Assembly: GCA_022360315.1 (NCBI GenBank)
Contig: JAKSDA010000240.1
Coordinates: forward strand, 1 to 32,497
From: Pseudomonadota bacterium
Lineage (GTDB): Bacteria; Myxococcota_A; Polyangia; Haliangiales; Haliangiaceae
Reading direction: 5' to 3'
Length of the DNA: 32,497 bases
In this document: positions 24,696 through 32,155 of the stretch, one piece after another
Numbering within the stretch: the first letter of the stretch is position 1
Layout of the letters: each line of letters opens with the position of its first letter
Position numbers and translations under genes: made by a program
Notes under the pieces: model-generated
Database searches by the model: none
The model's input: the letters and a program-made list of their open reading frames with translations, nothing else
Told to the model about the DNA's origin: nothing

Positions 24696-24992
24696 TGCCC
24701 GAAAAACTCTAAAGCACCGAGGCGCGCTTGGTCACGACTCCAGCCAATGATGTTCCCTCGGAAATGGTGTTATCGCGTTCGACTGGGTCTATATCCTGGT
24801 AGAAATTTCGCGGCGCGGCGTTCTTTGCATGAGCCCCAATGTGACCTGATAGATAACATTGATGATTTTGTCTTGATAATACCACTGCCATTGTGACCTG
24901 ATGACTCACATGTCCATCACGCGGTTATCGAGCTGGCCGGGCAATTCAGGTCCGTATCTCCGACCTTCGGCTCGGATCGAGCGCAAAAATAG

Positions 24993-25478
24993 CCCGCTCG
25001 GTTTTATGCCACTGCCACAAACATTCGCAATACCGAAACCTTCGAGCCGAGAGCTGGTATCAGCATCGGTGAGTCGATATGCGTCTACGGCAGGTTCTCG
25101 AACAGTCGCGATTGCAGTCTCGAGGTCGACGCATTATCAGTCTCCTGTACCGTCTCGGGTGTCTTCAACGACCGTCTGGTGCGCATGAATGGCGCCGTCA
25201 CAACCGGCGGAGACAGCGGCGGAGGCTGGTCCTGTAATACCCGGGCCTATGGCTCGCACAAAGGCGTCTGTGGTGGTGGTAACGTGTTCAGTGTCGTCGA
25301 TCTGTACGATGAAGCGCTTGGAGTGAAGATTCGCACTACTCAGGGCGAGTCGTGCCCGGGCGAATGCACATCGGGCGCTGTTCGCAGTTGTTGCCTTCAA
25401 TCCGGCTGCGGCGGTTGCTGTGAGCCCGATATCCAGCGCTGCACCGCGGACTGTGTGTGGGGACCCTGCGCTCGGTAG
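24993..25478 (+). pseudogene. Chymotrypsin-like (S1/streptogrisin-type) protease, C-terminal remnant with Cys-rich tail
   Basis: After a TAG at 24990-24992 the frame reads ISIGESICVYGRFSNSRDCS and then VTTGGDSGGGWSCNTRAYGS, with the catalytic serine in GGDSGGGW, and FSVVDLYDEALGVKI. These are the last two-thirds of the C-terminal beta-barrel of an S1 serine protease. The catalytic His and Asp, the signal peptide and a start codon are not found upstream; 24696-24992 holds no recognisable gene. The tail GESCPGECTSGAVRSCC and on to GPCAR carries about ten cysteines, like small disulfide-rich domains appended to secreted myxobacterial proteases. I read it as the remnant of a secreted protease. 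Confidence 0.6.
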
Positions 25479-25617
25479 AGAGATTGCAGTCACTCCGACA
25501 CCGGCTCGAGCGGCGGCGGTTCGCAATCGACATGTAGGAGAGCAGTGACGGTGGCGCTTTGCGGGCATTCGGCCGAGCCGATGTCCATGACCCGACCTCG
25601 AGCGCTTCGCCGTCCTA

Positions 25618-25842
25618 TCAATCCGCCTCGTCCGCGCGCCACTGAAGCTCGAGTGACAGCTCCTCGCGGCCGTCCTCTACCTCATGCTCGACGACGAGCT
25701 CGGCCGCCTGGGGAACCGTGAACCGTTTGTTCTGGACCTGGATGCGAAACGGCTCACGCCTCTCCAGAGCGTCTGCGAGACGCCGCAGCGTGTCCACAAA
25801 GTAGGTTCGGTCGACGTTCTTCTCAATATCGCGCTCAGCCAT
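25618..25842 (-). CDS. Amphi-Trp domain-containing small protein
   Basis: 74 residues matching the amphi-Trp family: MAERDIEKNVDRTYFVDTLR, RLADALERREPFRIQVQNKR, a VP-AAELVVEHEVEDG strand and the closing LSLELQWRADE, where the conserved Trp lies in the LQW strand. The family occurs widely in bacteria and archaea as short proteins of unknown function. Likely cytosolic. No strong ribosome binding site is seen before the ATG at 25842. It is divergent from the aquaporin remnant and intact, in contrast to both flanking genes. Confidence 0.8.
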   Translation of the reverse strand: MAERDIEKNVDRTYFVDTLRRLADALERREPFRIQVQNKRFTVPQAAELVVEHEVEDGREELSLELQWRADEAD

Positions 25843-25899
25843 GACGATATGGTAGCTCAGCCTAGTGGAGCCTGCATGTCGCGTGGGCGACAGCAGCGC

Positions 25900-26407
25900 A
25901 ACCCTGGCTGACTGGCCAACCGATCAAGCTTCGCCAACCGCGAGGCGCGTTTTTCCTTGGAGACAGGTGCCCTATTATATAGTGGGCCAGATTGCGGCCG
26001 CGCTCTTGGCGAGCCTCGCCCTGGCCAGCATCCTGGGCCCGGTTGCAGATCTCGGTGCGACCAAGCCGGCGGGCTGTCCGGAGCAGTCGCTTATCCTCGA
26101 AGGCATCCTCGCGTTTTTTTTGATGTTTGTGATCACCGCCGTGGCCACTGACTCTCGCGCCGTCGGGCACATGGCTGGCTGGGCCATAGGGGGCACTGTC
26201 GGTCTCGCAGCCATATTTGCCGGTCCGATCTCCGGCGCTTCGATGAACCCAGCCCGTTCCCTCGGTCCTGCCCTCGCGTCCGGTGAGTTCGCGCACCTTT
26301 GGATTTACCTTGCCGGCCCGGTTGCAGGAGCCTTACTCGGCGCGTGGACCTACCGCTTGGTCCGCTGTGGTGGTGACAAACCATCTCTCCAGGGGTGTTG
26401 CGGATGA
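25900..26407 (+). pseudogene. Aquaporin (MIP) gene lacking its N-terminal half
   Basis: The open part (from about 25940) encodes RRVFPWRQVPYYIVGQIAAA and on to ISGASMNPARSLGPALASGE, then LWIYLAGPVAGALLGAW. This is the second half of a MIP channel with the second NPA box intact. The first NPA box and helices 1-2 are missing. In another frame, 25900 onward reads NPG-stop-LANRSSFANRE, a degenerate version of the NPAVTLA...FA segment, so the gene carries a stop and a frameshift around 25909-25950 and has lost its start. A functional channel is not possible from this sequence. Confidence 0.65.
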
Positions 26408-26502
26408 ACGACGAGACGCTGGGTCTGGACTCCTATTTCTGGAGCGGATACGACGAATCGGTCACGAAGGCTCCGGTCTTGCTGTTGGTCCGTTACCGAT
26501 AA
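26404..26502 (+). CDS. Short ORF overlapping the aquaporin stop (doubtful)
   Basis: An ATG overlapping the aquaporin TGA (ATGA) opens a 32-codon frame (MNDETLGLDSYFWSGYDESV and on to LLLVRYR). Coupling to the preceding gene suggests it was once the start of a second operon gene, now cut short. Not recognised; may be chance. Confidence 0.2.
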   Translation: MNDETLGLDSYFWSGYDESVTKAPVLLLVRYR

Positions 26503-26888
26503 AGCGATCAGTGGGATTATCCTGGGATACTCCTCTGTTCCCGGAGCAGGTTATTCGGATCACGGCTAATCTTTGGTATTTCTCCCAATACCGCTTCGCA
26601 TTGGGCCACATAAAACTAATACAGATATGTGACATGCGACTTCCTCGGGTCTCAGCTGCAGAGGCAGCAACCAGCTGCGACAGTCAAACTATATTTTTCG
26701 TATAGCACCTGCCAAACTACCACGTCCGAGTTCTTTGGCGTCTGTTGCCGCAATTACTATCCATGAGCCAAGCCACATGACAGCGCAACGCAGCAACGAA
26801 TTTGGCCACAGCTCGAGGCGTTTCGAGATACTCAAACCGACCTGCCATCTACGCTGGCTCTGGCGCCCACCTTTTGTATCATACCCGG
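26503..26888. other. Intergenic region upstream of the radical SAM operon
   Basis: No coding frame with recognisable similarity. The stretch 26580-26710 is more AT-rich than its surroundings (for example ACTATATTTTTCGTATAGC near 26690) and could hold the operon promoter, but I cannot fix -35/-10 boxes with confidence. No precursor-peptide-like ORF is apparent. Confidence 0.4.
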
Positions 26889-27614
26889 ATGAGCTCCGAG
26901 CAAGACGACCTTCGGCTCAATACCCTGCACCGATTCGCCAAGCATTCGCCGCGCCTGGTGCTCGAAGAGTACTCGCATTGCGAAGTTCCGGCCGGCTGTG
27001 GCGGCGTGGTGATACGGTGGGCCGATGCCGCGGCAGGCACCGCGGCAATCATTCACGTGGCGTGTATGGGCAGAGTACAGGCCTATCTCGATGGACGCGC
27101 GGTGGACAGCGGACGGGTGCATGTGGCGCCGGGCGATCACCTGCTGGCCTTGCATATCACGGATATCGAGGGACTAGAGCGACCCGCAGTGCTAACCCGG
27201 ATCGGCGAGTGGATCACGGGGGCGTCGGCCCGAAAAGACCCGGCGACCGGGCTTCCCGCCACTCCTTTCGCGCTGGCAATCCTGCGCCCTCAGCACGCCA
27301 CACATGCCGGCACCCACGAGTCCGAACGGCTGATTTTGGGCTCGAGCATGGACGGCGCGTGGCTGGCGGCAGAATCGGCGCCCTCACAATCGGACGCAGA
27401 GGATTGGTGGGCCCCCGACTTCGACGACTCGACGTGGCGAGCACTGCGCGATGGCAGAGCGTGTATGTCTGGCATGGGACAGGATCATCGCTGGCGATTT
27501 GACCAGGTCACGGATATGGGTGCCGAGATCTTGCGCATCGTGGGCACCGAAGCCTGGATTCGCTGTGCGTTTGATTACCGCTGCGATCCCGAACGCGGAG
27601 GCCAGGGCCGATGA
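26889..27614 (+). CDS. Unknown beta-sandwich protein, first gene of the radical SAM operon
   Basis: 241 residues with no signal peptide. I do not recognise a named family. Two parts look like successive beta-sandwich modules: about 30-105 (VPAGCGGVVIRWADAAAGTA, IIHVACMGRVQAYLDGR, VAPGDHLLALHITDI) and about 175-241 (DWWAPDFDDSTWRALRDG, AWIRCAFDYRC). The second resembles the galactose-binding-like domains that precede glycosidase cores. Its stop overlaps the start of the radical SAM gene (ATGA), so translation is coupled. It may bind the substrate of the two enzymes encoded next, or be that substrate. The ATG at 26889 has only a weak ribosome site. Confidence 0.55.
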   Translation: MSSEQDDLRLNTLHRFAKHSPRLVLEEYSHCEVPAGCGGVVIRWADAAAGTAAIIHVACMGRVQAYLDGRAVDSGRVHVAPGDHLLALHITDIEGLERPAVLTRIGEWITGASARKDPATGLPATPFALAILRPQHATHAGTHESERLILGSSMDGAWLAAESAPSQSDAEDWWAPDFDDSTWRALRDGRACMSGMGQDHRWRFDQVTDMGAEILRIVGTEAWIRCAFDYRCDPERGGQGR

Positions 27615-28954
27615 CGACAACCCGTTTCGCGACCAACCGGGCCCCTTTGGTGCTCATTCCGCAGTATTTTGGTAGCCTGATCTTCGACCGGCGCACCTCT
27701 CGCTATATGCCATTTGACCATCAGTCGACTGATTTGTGGCTCCGGCTGTGTCACGAGCCCATGCATCGGGTCATCACCAAGGCCGATGAGGCCGCGATCC
27801 GCGACTTTTGCGACTACTTCTACGATCGCGGCTTTTTTACCCTCGATGGCTATTTTGCCGGCGCGGTTCTCGAAGTCGAGCCACCCACAGATCACCTCAC
27901 CGGGCCACTGGCGGTTCACCTCGAAATCATCGCCGCGTGCAATTTGACCTGCAGTCATTGTTTTGCCGGCGTTCTGCCCCGCAAAGGGCGTCTTGGCCTG
28001 GACGAGATGGACCGGCTCTTTACCGAATTGGCTGCTATGGGCTCGTTTCGCCTCGGCCTCACCGGCGGCGAGCCGCTCTTGCGCCGGGATTTATGCGACA
28101 TTCTCGACGCTGCGACCGCGCGCGGGCTGCATCCCTGTCTCACCACAAACGGCCTGCTCATCGATGAACACATCGCCAGAGAGCTCGGCCGACGCGACCT
28201 GGTATGGCTCAATATCAGCCTCGATGGTGCCACGGCTCGCACCAATGATCGCATCCGCGGCCCGGGCACGTTCCACCGGGTGCTCGAAAAGCTGCGCCTG
28301 TTGGCCCGCTACGCCCGCTTTACCCTGGCCTTTACGGTCACTTCGGAGAGCGCCGGCGAGATCGAGGCGTGCGTCCAATTGGCTCGCGATGTCGGGGCGC
28401 ATACGGCGGTTTTTCGGCCGCTCTATCCGGTCGGAGTGGCGGCATCTCGGCCCGAACTCATGCCTTCATTTGCGCAATATACCGCCTCTCTGGGCCGGCT
28501 CTCTGCTTGCGAGCCCGGTGCAGATGTTCACGCGATCGACCCATTCAGCCCGCAAAGCCGGGAACAAGTGCGGGCTCGAACATACTCCAGCCGTGGCTGC
28601 GGCGCGGCCAATTTGATCGCCAGTATTTCGGTCGATGGCCAGGTCAACCCGTGTAGCTTTTCGGGCCCGGCGCTGAATGCGGGCTCGATTCGCGAGCGGA
28701 GCTTTGGCGAAATTTGGCACCACAGCGCCGGTTTTCGCGCCATGCGGGCCCTGTCGTCGTCGCGTCCGGGGTGCTCGGACTGTGACAGTGAGCCCGGCGA
28801 ACGCGCCGAGGGTGAGCGCTTTCGCGGCGGCTGCCGGGCTCGAGCCCAGGCATTCAGCGGCCATCTCGACGCTCCCGACCCATGGTACGATGAGTGGGAA
28901 GATGGACTGAAAGGGGCCTATCCGCCGTTGACCAACCTGTATATTGACTCGTAA
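27611..28954 (+). CDS. Radical SAM/SPASM-domain enzyme
   Basis: 447 residues. The N-terminal 85 residues (LVLIPQYFGSLIFDRRTSRY, then a helical segment ending YDRGFFTLDGYF) look like a PqqD-type recognition domain. The radical SAM core starts with the cluster motif CNLTCSHC (Cys110, 114, 117) and GGEP at 152-155. A SPASM-type auxiliary iron-sulfur region follows, with Cys330 and Cys348 (CGAANLIASISVDGQVNPCS) and Cys388, 391 and 408. Such enzymes modify peptides or proteins (PqqE, anSME, sactipeptide and mycofactocin maturases). Its coupling to the upstream beta-sandwich gene and the SUMF1-type gene 7 bp downstream suggests a three-component modification system. The target is not identified. 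Confidence 0.88.
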   Translation: MTTTRFATNRAPLVLIPQYFGSLIFDRRTSRYMPFDHQSTDLWLRLCHEPMHRVITKADEAAIRDFCDYFYDRGFFTLDGYFAGAVLEVEPPTDHLTGPLAVHLEIIAACNLTCSHCFAGVLPRKGRLGLDEMDRLFTELAAMGSFRLGLTGGEPLLRRDLCDILDAATARGLHPCLTTNGLLIDEHIARELGRRDLVWLNISLDGATARTNDRIRGPGTFHRVLEKLRLLARYARFTLAFTVTSESAGEIEACVQLARDVGAHTAVFRPLYPVGVAASRPELMPSFAQYTASLGRLSACEPGADVHAIDPFSPQSREQVRARTYSSRGCGAANLIASISVDGQVNPCSFSGPALNAGSIRERSFGEIWHHSAGFRAMRALSSSRPGCSDCDSEPGERAEGERFRGGCRARAQAFSGHLDAPDPWYDEWEDGLKGAYPPLTNLYIDS

Positions 28955-28961
28955 TTCGCCG

Positions 28962-30047
28962 ATGGCATTCGACCCGACCGAAATCGAACGCGAGATTCTG
29001 AACGCCTGCGAACCCGATGGCGACCCGTCGGCGGGGCTGGTCTTGGCCGACTATTATCTGGAGCGCGACAACGAGCGCATGGCCGCGGCAGCCCTCGATC
29101 GCGCTTATGGCCTGGCGCCCCACGACGCCCTCATAGTCAGGCAGCGGACTGCTATCCTCGATCGCCTTGCGGTGCGAGAACACGGCTTGATCTTTCGCTA
29201 TGTGCCCGCAGGAACCTTCCTGATGGGCTCTGCCTACGGCGATCCGGATCAGCGACCGGTCCACCCGGTATCCCTCGACGGCTTCTGGATCGCCGACGTC
29301 CCCACTACCTGGGCCGCCTATTGCCAGCTCATGGGCTGGCAATAGGCGCCCTGGGGCAAGCCGTCGGAGGCAGGACAAAAGACTCTCAACCGGGTGAGTT
29401 CGTCTCATCTCCACCAAAACAACAAAATTCGCAGGCAGTACTGCGAGACCGCACCTCTGCCTGCCGATCGCCGCTATCAACGCATTCGCCGTCCTCTATA
29501 CGATGTCAAGCCAATGGTCGCAGTGGCCTGGCAAGATGCCGAAGAGCTGGCCGCTCATCTATCCACCGACAAGGTTCGATACAGTTTGCCCACCGAGGCG
29601 CAGTGGGAAAAGGCCGCCCGCGGCGGGCTCATATCCCAGCCCTACTCCTGGGGCGCAGAGCCGCCCGACCCGGAGCGCTGCGACTTCGATCATTTCGGCG
29701 ATTTCACCCTGGGCGATCCGCGCGCCTTTCCGGCCAACGGGTACGGGCTCCACGGCATGTGTGGCGGCGTCTGGGAGTGGACCGCTGACTGGTACGACGC
29801 CCTGGCTTACCACCATCGGATCAGCCAGGGCCACCGCGACGACAGCCCTGGACGCAGGGCCGCCGAGAGCGAAAGCGAGACGCTGCAACGGGTTTTGCGC
29901 GGGGGTTCGTTCACCGACTGTGCCGCCGCGGTGACGGTATCGTTTCGCATGTCGCGATCCAGTACCAGCTGGCGCTCCGCGGCCTGGAGCCAATCAATCT
30001 GCCCCAATATCGGTTTTCGCCTGTGCCGCGTCGAGGCCACAAGATGA
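28962..30047 (+). pseudogene. SUMF1/FGE-sulfatase-type protein interrupted by an in-frame amber codon
   Basis: One frame from the ATG at 28962 to 30047 (361 sense codons plus an internal TAG at 29343-29345). Residues 1-80 are a helical, TPR-like lead (SAGLVLADYYLERDNERMAA). Then comes the SUMF1 (formylglycine-generating-enzyme-like) domain: FRYVPAGTFLMGSAYGDPDQ, VAVAWQDAEELAAHL, RYSLPTEAQWEKAARGG, GLHGMCGGVWEWTADWYDAL, RVLRGGSFTDC, NIGFRLCRVE. The two catalytic cysteines of true FGE have no counterparts after GGSF, so it is not a formylglycine-generating enzyme. Around 29365-29420 a second frame reads DSQPGEFVS before HLHQNNKIRRQYC, suggesting further small indels. As read, the protein ends after 127 residues within the domain. 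Confidence 0.75.
29315..29348. repeat. Perfect 14-bp inverted repeat containing the amber codon
   Basis: CGCCTATTGCCAGC (29315-29328), loop TCATGG, then GCTGGCAATAGGCG (29335-29348). The right arm contains CAA-TAG-GCG in the reading frame of the SUMF1-type gene; the left arm codes for AYCQ. There is no T-run after it, so it is not a typical terminator. The coincidence of a perfect hairpin arm with the nonsense codon suggests that the codon arose by copying from the left arm. Confidence 0.9.
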
Positions 30048-30137
30048 TGCCTTTGCCGCTGCACTCAGTAGCCTCGGGCAGCACGAGCGAAGTTCATACG
30101 TGCCTGCGCATTGCCGCTGCCTGGGCATATGCGAAGC

Positions 30138-30968
30138 TCAAAACTGTCCCCGCAAGACCACCTGAGCGCCAAGGGGGCCGGCTGGCGCCAGGCCGATCTG
30201 GCTGCGCCTGGCGCGCTCGGTGTCTTGATCAGCATCTCGCTCGACAGCTCGATAGTAGAGAAAGCCGTCTGCGATGCCGTAGGCGAAAAGGCCGAGCAGC
30301 GCAATGCCGGTCGAGATATTGAGGGTGCGCAGGGCCCGAGACGCTCCGGTCCGCGACTCGCCGTCTGATTGGCAAACGCCGGTGCCGGGATCGCACCAGG
30401 CGCGCAAGATCGCATATGTGCTCACATGGGTGGCGAGAAGAGCCAACCCGGTTCCAGCCATGATCCAGCCCTTTTTCCGATGGCGGTTCTGGAACTGGCC
30501 AAAAGGCGGCAGCAGGTTGAGCGCCCGATACCGTTTGGGTCGCGCAGGTTTCGGCCTGGGCCGGTATTTGCGCAACTCTGCCGCGTGGCGCGAACGCACG
30601 TTCTCGAAAAAAACAATGGCCTCGGGCGGGACCAACGCGGGGTCGAGACGGGCTTCGACGTCGAGCTTGAGATACTCCAGAAATGCCCGCTCGGCGCTGT
30701 TAAGGCGGTTCAGAAAGAACTGCGCCAATCCGTAAATGCGCCACCCCTCGGCCCGATCCTGGAGGTCAATATCAGTTTCTCCGCCAGGTGGGGCCAGAAG
30801 CGGCACGACGAGTTCGACACCGCGCTGGTAGTCTCCGCGCTCGACCGCTCGAGCTGCCTCGCGCAGGGTCACCGACGATTGCTGGAACGACTGGGCAAAC
30901 CCTGGCGACACCACAAAAAGCACCACAGCAGCCGATACCGCACCGGCAATCCCATGATAACAACTCAT
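30138..30968 (-). CDS. Exported TPR-like protein with C-terminal membrane segments
   Basis: 276 residues from an ATG at 30968 that overlaps the stop of the upstream gene (ATGA). A signal peptide (GIAGAVSAAVVLFVVSPGFAQ) precedes a helical repeat region (LREAARAVERGDYQRGVELV, WRIYGLAQFFLNRLNSAERA, FLEYLKLDVEARLDPALVPP). After a Pro/Arg/Lys-rich stretch come LLPPFGQFQNRHRKKGWIMA and two hydrophobic segments (AGTGLALLATHVSTYAIL; ISTGIALLGLFAYGIADGFL). The P-x-G-Q-F-x-N motif before a membrane pair recurs in envelope proteins of myxobacteria. Likely a periplasmic or inner-membrane envelope protein of unknown role. Confidence 0.65.
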   Translation of the reverse strand: MSCYHGIAGAVSAAVVLFVVSPGFAQSFQQSSVTLREAARAVERGDYQRGVELVVPLLAPPGGETDIDLQDRAEGWRIYGLAQFFLNRLNSAERAFLEYLKLDVEARLDPALVPPEAIVFFENVRSRHAAELRKYRPRPKPARPKRYRALNLLPPFGQFQNRHRKKGWIMAGTGLALLATHVSTYAILRAWCDPGTGVCQSDGESRTGASRALRTLNISTGIALLGLFAYGIADGFLYYRAVERDADQDTERARRSQIGLAPAGPLGAQVVLRGQF

Positions 30969-32155
30969 TTTTTGGTCCCGACCAACAACGCCCCGCCGCC
31001 CGCTCGGCAAGAACTCCGCTCCACATTGCTCGCCGGGACGCTCGGCCGTTTATCGGCAAACAACGCGGTCAACTGGGGAATCACGATGTCGCGCGCCTGC
31101 ACCATGACAGCACGGACCAGCGCAGCGTGGCGATCACCGCGATTGCCCACCAGCGTGTCGGTGCGTGCGACGCGGTCGTAGATCACTTTGCCGCCCAGGT
31201 CGACGACCACGACGCGAATGGTCCCGCGGGCGAGCAAAACTCCGTCCCAGGAGAAATCGATAGCAAGGACGTCGATCATCAGACCATAGCGCGCACCGGT
31301 CTGACGCAAGACGTCTCGGGCCATGGCGGACCGAACAATGCCGCGCTTGCGATTCGCCACCGGGCGAAAGCCCAACGAACTGGCCAGAACATATCCGGCG
31401 TCAGTGGCCACGGCGTCCACCGGCACTGTTCCGCCTGCCGCGCGCCCGATCGCGTCAAATACGACGAGCGGTGGTCGCCCGTCACCGTCGGCTTCCGGTG
31501 GGTCGACAGGGAGCGCAGTGCCGGTATCATCGGCTCCATTGCTGTCGATCACGCCGTCGATCACAGTCTCCGGCATGATGATGGGAGCGCCAGCCCGCCC
31601 GCGCAACTCCCCGGCGGCACGGATGACATCAGGAGCGAGTTTGTCGGCCAGGTCGCTGGCCAGTTCATCAATCCGGGTGAGAGCCCTGGTCGAGGTGGCC
31701 ACCACTGCGAGTCGGCGTCCACTGTCGGGGTCGCGAATGTGAGCCTCGAGAGAGATCCGCCGAGCCGACCTGGTCACAATTCGGCCGTCTACAATGAAAT
31801 GTACCCGGGGAGGAACTGTACCGCTGGACGAGACCGATTCGATTCTGAATCGGCCTTGTTTGGCCAGACGATACCGCAGATGGCCGGCAACCTCGTCAGC
31901 GACCGGCTTGCTGTAGATCTTGGTGCGCGAATCCTGAGTAGATAAGGGCAGAAACGCAACAATCACCGTTTTGGTCGGTTTTTCGGCCTGAGCCTGGGTG
32001 TGAACCAGGTCTCCGCCGGCAAGGACCGCCGAGAGGACGACCGACAATACAATACGTCGGAAGGGGCCGGCTGTTCGAACGCCAACTGACGTGACTATCC
32101 GTAGATCGGCAATGGGTCGATGGAGGTTATGGTTCTTGGTCTGCAGTTTGGCCAC
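30965..32155 (-). CDS. Exported protein with TolB-N/FlgO-like region, unknown role
   Basis: About 396 residues if it starts at the GTG at 32155, overlapping the previous gene by 29 bp. The frame is open further upstream and the start is uncertain. A hydrophobic segment RIVLSVVLSAVLAGGDLV followed by AQA resembles a signal peptide. Residues about 60-185 (VIVAFLPLSTQDSRTKIYSK, RFRIESVSSSGTVPPRVHFI, DGRIVTRSARRISLEAHIRD) look like the nucleotide-binding-like fold seen in TolB N-termini and FlgO. An acidic linker separates a second alpha/beta part (GARYGLMIDVLAIDFSWDGV, RGTIRVVVVDLGGKVIYDRV). It is coupled to the TPR-like gene downstream, so the two products probably act together in the envelope. 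Confidence 0.5.
   Translation of the reverse strand: MAKLQTKNHNLHRPIADLRIVTSVGVRTAGPFRRIVLSVVLSAVLAGGDLVHTQAQAEKPTKTVIVAFLPLSTQDSRTKIYSKPVADEVAGHLRYRLAKQGRFRIESVSSSGTVPPRVHFIVDGRIVTRSARRISLEAHIRDPDSGRRLAVVATSTRALTRIDELASDLADKLAPDVIRAAGELRGRAGAPIIMPETVIDGVIDSNGADDTGTALPVDPPEADGDGRPPLVVFDAIGRAAGGTVPVDAVATDAGYVLASSLGFRPVANRKRGIVRSAMARDVLRQTGARYGLMIDVLAIDFSWDGVLLARGTIRVVVVDLGGKVIYDRVARTDTLVGNRGDRHAALVRAVMVQARDIVIPQLTALFADKRPSVPASNVERSSCRAGGGALLVGTKK

Noticed and set aside
24838..24905. Repeat of TGTGACCTGAT near the amidase start
   Set aside because: Only two short copies with no dyad; too little to call an operator.
29343..29345. Amber codon read as pyrrolysine or by programmed readthrough
   Set aside because: No pyl genes or readthrough context are visible, and the palindrome and nearby frame shifts point to mutation.
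29315..29348. Rho-independent terminator
   Set aside because: The hairpin lies inside a coding frame and is not followed by a T-run.
28962..30047. Formylglycine-generating enzyme for sulfatase maturation
   Set aside because: The two catalytic cysteines after GGSF are absent and no sulfatase is nearby.
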